From assembly GCA_028717825.1 (NCBI GenBank), contig JAQUNB010000005.1, positions 1 to 12,965 on the forward strand: a stretch of 12,965 nt of DNA. Reading direction: 5' to 3'. Made by a program: the position numbers and the translations under genes. Below, one piece after another: positions 7,780-12,965 of this stretch. Below the pieces are notes generated by a model. It had not been told where the DNA came from and made no database searches. It saw only the letters and a program-made list of their open reading frames with translations. The DNA is from Candidatus Omnitrophota bacterium. GTDB taxonomy: Bacteria; Omnitrophota; Gorgyraeia; Tantalellales; Tantalellaceae. The first letter of the stretch is position 1. Each line of letters begins with the position of its first letter.

Positions 7780-8223
7780 TTAAAACGGAACTTCACCTTC
7801 CGCGGCTTCTTTTTCGACGTCTATATCTTCTACTTCCGGATATCCTGCTGCAACATCCGGGGCATCGGCTTGTTTCTTATCACGATCCGATTTCGCCCCT
7901 AAGAACTGTACGCTTGTAGCCACTACATCAAGGGCATTTCTTTTTTGGCCGTCCTGCGCCTCCCATGTTCGCGATTTCAATCTTCCTTCCACGAGAACGG
8001 GTCTTCCTTTAGTAAGGTATTCACCGCAGATCTCGGCCATCTTTCCCCAAACCACAACACGGATAAAAGATACATCTTCTTTCTTCTGGCCCGCGTTATC
8101 CTTGTATATCCTGTTCACCGCTACCGTAAAATTCGCGACTGCCGATCCGCTTGGGATATATCTAAGCTCTGGATCCCGCGTAAGATTCCCCATGATGAAC
8201 ACTTTATTAAGACTTGCAGCCAT
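7780..8223 (-). CDS. ssb: Single-stranded DNA-binding protein Ssb
   Basis: This 147-residue protein has an OB fold (about 1-110), opening LNKVFIMGNLTRDPELRY (5-22), with VNRIY, SFIRVVVWGKMAE (52-64) and GRPVLVEGRLKSRTW (73-87). An acidic, less ordered tail follows, ending EGEVPF. That terminus is a variant of the conserved acidic-PF tip by which SSB recruits repair and replication proteins. Ssb coats single-stranded DNA during replication and repair. Its position between rpsF and rpsR is the classic bacterial arrangement. AAAGG and GGTGG lie upstream of the ATG. Nothing is missing or duplicated. Confidence 0.97.
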   Translation of the reverse strand: MAASLNKVFIMGNLTRDPELRYIPSGSAVANFTVAVNRIYKDNAGQKKEDVSFIRVVVWGKMAEICGEYLTKGRPVLVEGRLKSRTWEAQDGQKRNALDVVATSVQFLGAKSDRDKKQADAPDVAAGYPEVEDIDVEKEAAEGEVPF

Positions 8224-8277
8224 AATCCACCTTTGGGCGGCAAAACCCCTTATAGATCACCGCTTATTTTGCTGTTT

Positions 8278-8568
8278 TTATGTTCTATCTATCAGCGAAC
8301 GCAGAAGGTTCGTGTTGATAAGGAACTGCCTCATCATATTAGAAACGCTTCCGGTCTCGGCATCGAAAATAACCTGATAATATACCCCTTCTTTTTTCTT
8401 CTTTATAGGGCTGGCAAGTGTCTTTTTGCCAATAAGGTTTTCCTTTAGTATTTTCCCGCCATTTTCATTTATGATGGAATTTATACTACCGGTCACTTCG
8501 GTTACCGATTCACTCTTTTCCGGTATAATTATGAACGTCCCGGAATACTTTTTAGTTATTTTACCCAT
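8278..8568 (-). CDS. rpsF: Small ribosomal subunit protein bS6
   Basis: The 96-residue protein has the bS6 ferredoxin-like pattern: an opening strand TFIIIPEK, the turn NENGGKILKENLIGKKTLASPIKKKKEG (around residues 35-62), a strand YYQVIFDAE, and a final helix-strand with INTNLLRSLIDR. bS6 binds bS18 on the 30S platform. It is the first gene of the rpsF-ssb-rpsR-rplI-dnaB block and is preceded by a structured 135-bp gap that may be an autoregulatory leader. Only a modest GGCGGT lies before the ATG. Sequence similarity is weaker than for the other ribosomal proteins here, but the position makes the assignment secure. Confidence 0.93.
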   Translation of the reverse strand: MGKITKKYSGTFIIIPEKSESVTEVTGSINSIINENGGKILKENLIGKKTLASPIKKKKEGVYYQVIFDAETGSVSNMMRQFLINTNLLRSLIDRT

Positions 8569-8703
8569 ATTTTACCGCCATTTTTGATTTTTAGATGATA
8601 ACATAGATCATACCTGTTATCAAGCTATTTCCTTGCCTACTCCTGAACGCAAAACCCCTCGGCAAGCTCTTGTTATGCCGGGTTTCGGGCATCTTTTTAC
8701 ACG
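8569..8703 (-). promoter_or_regulatory. Candidate rpsF leader with two hairpins
   Basis: This gap between pth and rpsF holds two inverted repeats. The first has CGGCA (8660-8664) pairing TGCCG (8676-8680) and AAACC (8652-8656) pairing GGTTT (8681-8685), with a three-base bulge on one side and an 11-base loop. The second has TGATAACA (8596-8603) pairing TGTTATCA (8615-8622), an 8-bp AT-rich stem ending 27 bp before the start codon. On the mRNA strand the first hairpin contains GCCGA and CCGG. Known bS6:bS18 autoregulatory leaders upstream of rpsF carry a CCG element, so the place and motif are suggestive. I cannot confirm a match to that RNA family. A transcription attenuator after pth is the alternative. 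Confidence 0.4.
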
Positions 8704-9261
8704 TTAATTAAAAATATCCATCGCAGGTCTGGCACCCTTACTTATCCAGATCTCAACACAATCTGCGGCTCTCTCTAATATATCGGCCAGTTTCTTTTTT
8801 TCTTCGCCATGAAAATTTGATAACACAAAAGAAGACATATCCCCGACTACTTTATCTGCCGGGTTTATGCCTATTTTTAGCCTCATGAACTCATCACCGA
8901 TAGTTTCTATTATAGATTTGAGCCCGTTATGCCCTCCGGATGACCCTTTTTCCCGGAGCCGCATTGAGCCAAAAGACAAACTAACATCGTCGTTCACAAC
9001 GATCAGGTCCCGCCTGTCTTCCAACATCGCCTCGCAAACACCTTTTACGGCACTCCCGGAAAGATTCATATAAGTAAGCGGTTTAAAAAGCATTACTTCC
9101 CGCCCCTCCATTTTTCCTACGCCATATATACCGTTAAACGATTTTTTCTTTATGGCGATACGGTGTCTCTTAGAAAGAACATCCAGAACGAGAAACCCTA
9201 TATTGTGACGTGTCTTTTTATATCTTAGGCCCGGATTTCCCAAACCAACTATAATTTTCAT
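8704..9261 (-). CDS. pth: Peptidyl-tRNA hydrolase Pth
   Basis: The 185-residue enzyme releases peptides from prematurely dissociated peptidyl-tRNA. Family signatures are all visible: IVGLGNPGLRYKKTRHNIGF (residues 4-23) with catalytic H19, KPLTYMNLSG (60-69) with the substrate-binding Asn66, VVNDDVSL with the His-orienting aspartate at D92, and GSSGGHNGLKSI (106-117). The length is standard. It follows rplY by 22 bp, a pairing conserved widely (ctc-pth in Firmicutes). The upstream ribosome-binding site is weak. Some readthrough from rplY is therefore likely to drive its translation, which is inference. Confidence 0.97.
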   Translation of the reverse strand: MKIIVGLGNPGLRYKKTRHNIGFLVLDVLSKRHRIAIKKKSFNGIYGVGKMEGREVMLFKPLTYMNLSGSAVKGVCEAMLEDRRDLIVVNDDVSLSFGSMRLREKGSSGGHNGLKSIIETIGDEFMRLKIGINPADKVVGDMSSFVLSNFHGEEKKKLADILERAADCVEIWISKGARPAMDIFN

Positions 9262-9283
9262 GATTTTGTCAAAATATCGGGAA

Positions 9284-10015
9284 TTATTCCTTTTCAGGCT
9301 TTCCCGGTTTGCTTGGTTTTTCAGTTTTTTCGGCTTCTTTTCCCTCTTCTGCGCCTTCTTCCTCTTCTTCTTTCTTACCTTTCTTGATAAGTTCCGGTTC
9401 CTCTGCTGCCGGAGCGCCTTCCACCGCAGCTGCGACCGCTTCTTCTTTAGCCGGCGGATTAACCGTTACAACTACCTGTTCCGGATCTTCTACGACCTTT
9501 ACCCCTGCAGGCACTTGGAGTTCTTTCACGGAGATAAGTTGTCCTATGTGCAAACTATCCACGTGCACTTCGATATGGGCAGGGATCTCGGTTGGCAAGC
9601 ATTCTACCTGAAGTTCCCAAAGCACCTGAGCGAGTACTCCGTCATTTTCTTTAACGCCGATGGCCTCTCCTTTGAGAACGATCGGAACGTTTACTTTCAG
9701 TCTTTCCGTCAAAGATATTTCTTGGAAATCAACATGCAGGACTTTATCGTTCACGGGATCTATCTGGACTTCTTTTACGATAACGGTCTTCGTGGAAGCC
9801 TTCCCTTCTCCCGAGAGATTCATGGTTATAATAGCGTTCTCTCCGGCCGTCGTATGAAGCGCACGCCAAAGATCTTTATTATCGACCTGAACGTTAAACC
9901 CGGCCTTACCGTCCTTATATACCACTGCCGGTATCTGGCCCGAGTTCCTAATTTGTCTGCAAGGCCCCTTACCCGAGGCTTCTCTTGGTTGTGCTTTAAG
10001 GATTATCTTCTCCAT
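9284..10015 (-). CDS. rplY: Large ribosomal subunit protein bL25, CTC form
   Basis: This 243-residue protein has an N-terminal 5S-rRNA-binding bL25 domain (about 1-95: REASGKGPCRQIRNSGQIPAVVY-like core, then HVDFQEIS) and a C-terminal TL5/CTC beta domain (about 100-187: VNVPIVLKGEA, IPAHIEVHVDSL, IGQLISVKELQVPAGVKV). A low-complexity tail (about 190-243) is rich in Ala/Glu, then Lys/Glu/Pro, and is probably disordered. bL25 stabilises 5S rRNA in the 50S subunit. Two-domain CTC forms are usual outside the enterics. The tail is long, though charged tails are common in this family. GAGGGG upstream supports the start. A six-base-pair hairpin (10040-10057) lies in the 50-bp gap to prs. Confidence 0.95.
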   Translation of the reverse strand: MEKIILKAQPREASGKGPCRQIRNSGQIPAVVYKDGKAGFNVQVDNKDLWRALHTTAGENAIITMNLSGEGKASTKTVIVKEVQIDPVNDKVLHVDFQEISLTERLKVNVPIVLKGEAIGVKENDGVLAQVLWELQVECLPTEIPAHIEVHVDSLHIGQLISVKELQVPAGVKVVEDPEQVVVTVNPPAKEEAVAAAVEGAPAAEEPELIKKGKKEEEEEGAEEGKEAEKTEKPSKPGKPEKE

Positions 10016-10065
10016 TTTATTTCCCCTCTTTCGTTATCACGAAACGTTAATGTTTCGAATTAGAA

Positions 10066-11001
10066 TCACTCAAACAATGCGCTTACCGATTCCTCATCGT
10101 GGATACGTTTGATCGCCTCCGCCAAGAGACTCGCCACCGACAATTGTGTAACATTGGCCATCTTCTTTTCTTCGGAGACCGGTATAGTATCCGTTACGAC
10201 CAGTTCTTTTAAATTTGCCCCTTTTAGCCTTTCCATCGCCGGACCGCACAAGACAGGATGCGAGATCGCGGCGTAAATATCTTTGGCCCCGTTCTTTTTT
10301 AACGCGCTTATCGCTTCCACTATACTACCGGCGGTCGCGATAATATCGTCCACAATAATAACATTTTTCCCTTTTACGTCTCCCATGATATGCATAGCTT
10401 CGGCCTGAGTATCGCTGATCCGTCTTTTATCCACGATCGCAAGCCCACCCTCGAACCTTTTCGCATAAGCCCTCGCCATTTTGATCCCGCCGACGTCGGG
10501 AGAAACTATTACGATATCTTTTAGTTTTTTCTTTTTAAAATAATCCACAAAGATGCTTACCGCGTACAGATGATCAAGCGGCACGTCAAAAAAACCTTGT
10601 ATCTGGCCCGCATGAAGATCGATCGTAAGTATTCTATCCGCGCCTGCACGCGTGATAAGATTAGCCACAAGTTTCGCCGTGATCGGCACGCGCGGCTGGT
10701 CTTTTCTGTCCTGCCTCGCGTATCCGAAATATGGAAGCACCGCCGTTATCCTCCGCGCTGATGCCCTTCTTGTAGCATCGATCATTATGAGAAGTTCCAT
10801 CAGATTGTGGTTAGCCGGCGAACATGTCGATTGTATGATAAAAACGTCTTTTCCTCTTACATTCTCATTTATTTTTATTCTCGTCTCACCGTCGGTAAAA
10901 TTGTCTACTTTGAGATCGCCGAGATCTATTTTTAATTCTTTACAAATATTACGCGCAAGGGCCGTGTTGCTCGTTCCGGTAAAAATCGTCAATTTGTCCA
11001 T
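10066..11001 (-). CDS. prs: Ribose-phosphate pyrophosphokinase (PRPP synthetase)
   Basis: The 311-residue enzyme makes PRPP from ribose 5-phosphate and ATP, feeding purine, pyrimidine, His, Trp and NAD synthesis. Visible motifs are FTDGETRIKINENVRG (35-50), LPYFGYARQDRK (89-100) of the ATP-binding region, IDLHAGQIQGFFDVP (127-141), the flexible-loop KRR (192-194), and the PRPP-binding loop VDDIIATAGS (217-226). The loop reads DDIIATAGS where many homologues have DDMIDTAGT; the core TAG is kept, so activity is expected. Length is standard. GGGAG six bases before the ATG supports the start. It follows glmU by 32 bp, as in Firmicutes, which links nucleotide-sugar and PRPP supply in one transcript. 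Confidence 0.97.
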   Translation of the reverse strand: MDKLTIFTGTSNTALARNICKELKIDLGDLKVDNFTDGETRIKINENVRGKDVFIIQSTCSPANHNLMELLIMIDATRRASARRITAVLPYFGYARQDRKDQPRVPITAKLVANLITRAGADRILTIDLHAGQIQGFFDVPLDHLYAVSIFVDYFKKKKLKDIVIVSPDVGGIKMARAYAKRFEGGLAIVDKRRISDTQAEAMHIMGDVKGKNVIIVDDIIATAGSIVEAISALKKNGAKDIYAAISHPVLCGPAMERLKGANLKELVVTDTIPVSEEKKMANVTQLSVASLLAEAIKRIHDEESVSALFE

Positions 11002-11033
11002 TTTGTTCTCCCAGTTAAAACCTTTTAAAATTT

Positions 11034-12290
11034 TTACACGCCGGATTTAAATAGTCTCGCCGGCACGCCTACTACGGTTGCGCCGTCGGGAACATCTCTA
11101 TGTTTGGTAACAACACTTCCCGCGCCGACTTTTGCCGCCTTCCCTATCCGAACAGGCGCGATAAGCCTGACACCGATCCCGATAAAAGCGTTATCATCAA
11201 TGACCGTTTGGTGTTTATTTTTGCCGTCATAATTCGCTACTATCACGCCGGCGCCGATATTAACATGCGCTCCTACAATGGTATCACCCAAATACGTATG
11301 ATGCTTTATTTTTGTAGATTCCCCGACCTTCGTTCGGCACAGTTCAACGAAATTCCCTATTTCCACGTCTTTTGAGATCTTTGTACCTGGCCGAAGTCTG
11401 GTGAACGGCCCTATCTTACATCCCTCGCCTATTTCTACGTTCGTTTCGATAACTGTGTTCGGAAAAATAACGGTATCTTTTCCTATTTTCGCGATTTCGT
11501 CGATATATGTATTATTCGGATCGACAATGGTTACGCCCGACTCCATCAATCTTTCCAAAGTTCTGTCGTTTATCGTCTTGTACGCTGCTGCCAGATCTCT
11601 TCTTGAATTTACTCCTATCATTTCACACGACGGACAAGTTTCAGAAATAACCTTGTGGCCGTTCTTAGACAAGATCTCGATAATGTCTGTCAGATAAAAT
11701 TCTTTTTTCTTTTCGTTCAGCTTGATCTTCTTCGCATATTTATCGAGAATATCTTTATTAAAACAATACGTGCCGACATTCACTTCATTTATTTTTTTTT
11801 CACTTATCCGCAGGTCCTTTTCTTCGACGATCTTTAAAATGTGCCCTTTTTTGTTTTTTACTATCCTACCATAAGAAAAAGGGTCGTTAATCTTTGCGGT
11901 CAATACCACGCCCGCGGCTTTTTTACTTAAGAAAGTTCCAACAATGTTTTTGTATGTTTCGCCGCTTATCAAAGGCGTATCGCCGCAGGTAACAAGCACA
12001 TACTTTTCTTTTATTTTGCCGCTATCGAGCGCGCACACTAAAGCGTCGCCGCTTCCCAGAAGTTTATTTTGTCTTACAAAATTTATACTGCGCGCCTTGA
12101 AATGTTCTTCTATTTTTTCGGCCTTATAACCGATAACCGCTGTTATGGATCCGCTCCCGGCGGATTCCAAACTGTCAATGATCCTTCCCAAGATGGTCTT
12201 TCCACCAAGCTCATGTAACACTTTGGGCGTGTCTGTTTTCATTCTGGTTCCCAAGCCCGCTGCGAGAATGACCGCTGATACGTCTTTCAT
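11034..12290 (-). CDS. glmU: Bifunctional GlmU: GlcNAc-1-P uridylyltransferase / GlcN-1-P acetyltransferase
   Basis: The 418-residue protein has an N-terminal uridylyltransferase domain (about 1-235) with VILAAGLGTRMKTDTPKVLHEL (7-28), LLGSGDAL (77-84), CGDTPLI (102-108; D104 binds metal), EVNVGTY (169-175) and GVNSR (226-230). A left-handed beta-helix acetyltransferase domain follows (about 245-418) with IGPFTRLRPG (293-302), the catalytic-His segment HHTYLG (330-335; H330 aligns with E. coli His363 in my reading), NIGAG and NYDG. The enzyme makes UDP-GlcNAc for peptidoglycan and lipid A. It is shorter than the 456-residue E. coli protein, mainly at the C-terminus, but both active sites are intact. 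AGGA seven bases upstream supports the start. Confidence 0.96.
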   Translation of the reverse strand: MKDVSAVILAAGLGTRMKTDTPKVLHELGGKTILGRIIDSLESAGSGSITAVIGYKAEKIEEHFKARSINFVRQNKLLGSGDALVCALDSGKIKEKYVLVTCGDTPLISGETYKNIVGTFLSKKAAGVVLTAKINDPFSYGRIVKNKKGHILKIVEEKDLRISEKKINEVNVGTYCFNKDILDKYAKKIKLNEKKKEFYLTDIIEILSKNGHKVISETCPSCEMIGVNSRRDLAAAYKTINDRTLERLMESGVTIVDPNNTYIDEIAKIGKDTVIFPNTVIETNVEIGEGCKIGPFTRLRPGTKISKDVEIGNFVELCRTKVGESTKIKHHTYLGDTIVGAHVNIGAGVIVANYDGKNKHQTVIDDNAFIGIGVRLIAPVRIGKAAKVGAGSVVTKHRDVPDGATVVGVPARLFKSGV

Positions 12291-12312
12291 GAGTTATCCT
12301 GATTTTTTGTCG

Positions 12313-12332
12313 ATTTTTGCGTTCGCAAAAAT
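12313..12332. repeat. Perfect 9-bp inverted repeat in the glmU 5' flank
   Basis: ATTTTTGCG (12313-12321) and CGCAAAAAT (12324-12332) are perfect reverse complements around a two-base centre. The repeat runs up to the stop codon of the small membrane protein gene and sits 22 bp before the glmU start. The T-run precedes and the A-run follows the GC core, the reverse of an intrinsic terminator, so termination is unlikely. It could be an operator, an mRNA stem near the glmU start, or chance in an AT-rich gap. Confidence 0.45.
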
Positions 12333-12556
12333 TAACTATTTGTTCCAGACCTGAAATACCACAATATAAACACCTGTAGAATGCCCACAATAACAAGAAA
12401 GAACGTTATCCAATTGAGTCTAGAACTAGTCCGCTGTTGCTCCATCGCAAGAAGTGCTTGAAGTCTCATCTCAGCATTCTGCCGTGCTTCTGGATCCCCA
12501 TATCCGCTTTCTCCGGTAAACGTATCGAGTAACTTTTGAATCTCGCTCTTAGCCAT
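12332..12556 (-). CDS. Small single-pass membrane protein of unknown function
   Basis: I do not recognise a family. The 74-residue product begins MAKSEIQKLLDTF. A polar N-terminal half (about 1-47) is rich in Glu, Gln and Arg and likely helical (GDPEARQNAEMRLQALLAMEQQ, split here by eye at 20-41). One hydrophobic segment (about 48-68) and a six-residue tail RSGTNS follow, so it looks tail-anchored. The frame could extend upstream to an ATG at 12643, but the added 29 residues have no clean ribosome-binding site and look like untranslated flank. The internal ATG is preferred because soluble-helix sequence begins there; AAGG lies about 11 bases upstream. It is 41 bp before glmU, so it may be cotranscribed. 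It may also be accessory, given the nearby repeats and nuclease gene. Confidence 0.65.
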   Translation of the reverse strand: MAKSEIQKLLDTFTGESGYGDPEARQNAEMRLQALLAMEQQRTSSRLNWITFFLVIVGILQVFILWYFRSGTNS

Positions 12557-12664
12557 ATGTCTTTTTACCTTTTTTGAGCAATAGAACAATAGAAAATAGA
12601 CCACAATTGAAAATTTTGCATTCGCGTAAATTCTGCAATACAAAATTAAAACATAGATGTCGGT
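12557..12664. other. AT-rich intergenic spacer with an 11-bp stem
   Basis: This non-coding stretch lies between the small membrane protein gene and the repeat array. AATTTTGCATT (12612-12622) and AATACAAAATT (12637-12647) form, on the minus-strand RNA, an 11-bp stem with one G-U pair and a 14-base loop. Three TCTATT/CTATTG-like hexamers follow on the minus strand. This is the natural place for a promoter of the glmU-led gene train, but I see no convincing -35/-10 pair. Confidence 0.4.
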
Positions 12665-12776
12665 GGTCTACTTCGCCCTTCGATTCGTAAACACTGGTAG
12701 GGCTTCGTAGAACCATTCTGCTTCGCCTTTCAATTCCAAACACTAGCAGGGCTCCGCATAAATGACCTGCTTTGCC
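12665..12776. repeat. Array of ~50-bp imperfect palindromic repeats
   Basis: Three similar units start at 12668 (CTACTTCGCC), 12718 (CTGCTTCGCC) and 12767 (CTGCTTTGCC), spaced 50 and 49 bp; the third is only a stub. Units one and two align over their whole length with one gap. Each folds as a hairpin with a symmetric internal loop. In unit one, GGT-CTAC (12665-12671) pairs GTAG-a-ACC (12707-12714), and GCCCT (12675-12679) pairs AGGGC (12699-12703). In unit two, TGC (12719-12721) pairs GCA (12756-12758), and GCC (12725-12727) pairs GGC (12750-12752). An A-T pair in unit one is replaced by G-C in unit two, a compensatory change. The array starts just after the stop of the GIY-YIG gene. Confidence 0.72.
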
Positions 12777-12779
12777 GTA

Positions 12780-12965
12780 CTAAATAAGTCGGTGTTTTAG
12801 GAAAGCAAACCCTGATCCTGATTTCAAATATTTTTCAAAATCCGCTGCTTTTAACTTATCGTTAAACGCAACGTAGGTACCCAATTTCCACGGCATATAT
12901 TTCTTTGTGTAAAGTGAATCACCTTTGTTGTGCTCTATAATCCGGCGTTCGACATTACTTGTAAG
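12780..12965 (-). CDS. GIY-YIG endonuclease family protein, C-terminal part (5' end outside window)
   Basis: Reading the minus strand from the window edge gives 61 codons and a TAG stop (12782-12780). The start lies beyond the right edge. The fragment begins LTSNVERRIIEHNKG and continues with YTKKYMPWKL, a strand GTYVAF and ADFEKYLKSGSGFAFLKHRLI. This is the second half of a small stand-alone GIY-YIG domain protein of the UvrC/UPF0213-like type. The Arg in VERR and the Glu in FEKYLK (residue 44 of the fragment) fit the conserved catalytic Arg and metal-binding Glu. The GIY and YIG strands themselves are out of view. These proteins are widespread in uncultured phyla, often multicopy, and of unclear function. 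The adjoining palindromic repeats suggest a mobile or repeat-associated unit. Confidence 0.85.
   Translation of the reverse strand, partial: LTSNVERRIIEHNKGDSLYTKKYMPWKLGTYVAFNDKLKAADFEKYLKSGSGFAFLKHRLI

Noticed and set aside
7945..8448. Plus-strand open frame of 167 codons antisense to ssb and rpsF.
   Set aside because: It spans two well-supported genes on the other strand, shows no recognisable domain and lacks a credible start signal.
10040..10057. Six-base-pair hairpin between prs and rplY as a terminator.
   Set aside because: The stem is short and AT-rich and is not followed by a T-run on the minus strand; the genes appear to be in one transcript.
9260..10063. Plus-strand open frame of 267 codons antisense to rplY.
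   Set aside because: It is a shadow of the rplY gene: Phe/Arg-rich low-quality protein with no family features, fully antisense to a clear ribosomal protein gene.
12419..12430. TCTAGAACTAGT, identical to 12 bases of a common cloning-vector polylinker (adjacent XbaI and SpeI sites).
   Set aside because: The flanking bases do not match the polylinker and the segment is in frame inside the small membrane protein; treated as chance, not vector contamination.
12549..12743. Minus-strand open frame of 64 codons through the repeat array.
   Set aside because: It mostly translates the palindromic repeats and their flank, its composition is not protein-like, and no ribosome-binding site supports it.

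Overview
The window looks like a chromosomal housekeeping segment from an uncultured Gram-negative (diderm) bacterium. It encodes outer-membrane biogenesis factors (BamA, a Skp/OmpH chaperone) and lipid A enzymes (LpxC, LpxI, LpxB). Base composition is moderate, roughly low-to-mid 40s % GC by eye. LpxI instead of LpxH, a CTC-type bL25, and a Firmicutes-like glmU-prs-ctc-pth block joined to a bam/lpx block point to a non-proteobacterial diderm lineage. Omnitrophota-like is my best guess, inferred from gene style only.

Layout: almost everything is on the minus strand, so transcription runs from right to left. At the right edge is the 3' end of a GIY-YIG nuclease gene (12780-12965), which begins outside the window. 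Behind its stop lies an array of about 50-bp imperfect palindromic repeats (12665-12776), then a short AT-rich spacer, then a small single-pass membrane protein of unknown function (12332-12556). From there a nearly unbroken gene train follows: glmU, prs, rplY/ctc, pth, then rpsF, ssb, rpsR, rplI, dnaB, then bamA, skp, lpxC, fabZ, lpxI. The largest gap inside the train is 134-135 bp, between pth and rpsF; it holds two hairpins and is a candidate ribosomal-protein leader. The 98-bp skp-lpxC gap holds a strong REP-like hairpin ending 8 bp before the lpxC start. At the left edge the 3' end of lpxB comes in on the plus strand and meets lpxI tail to tail with only 8 bp between the stops.

How the genes work together: GlmU makes UDP-GlcNAc, the precursor of both peptidoglycan and lipid A. 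LpxC, LpxI and LpxB act on later lipid A steps, FabZ supplies the fatty-acid elongation cycle, and Skp and BamA deliver and insert outer-membrane proteins. Prs makes PRPP. Pth, bL25, bS6, bS18 and bL9 serve translation; Ssb and DnaB serve replication. lpxD and lpxA, often found in this kind of cluster, are absent from their usual places.

The core is ordinary conserved biology. The material most worth a second look is non-coding: the right-edge repeat array beside the GIY-YIG gene, the hairpin in front of lpxC, and the pth-rpsF leader. I saw no CRISPR array, tRNA, rRNA, complete insertion sequence or defence system.
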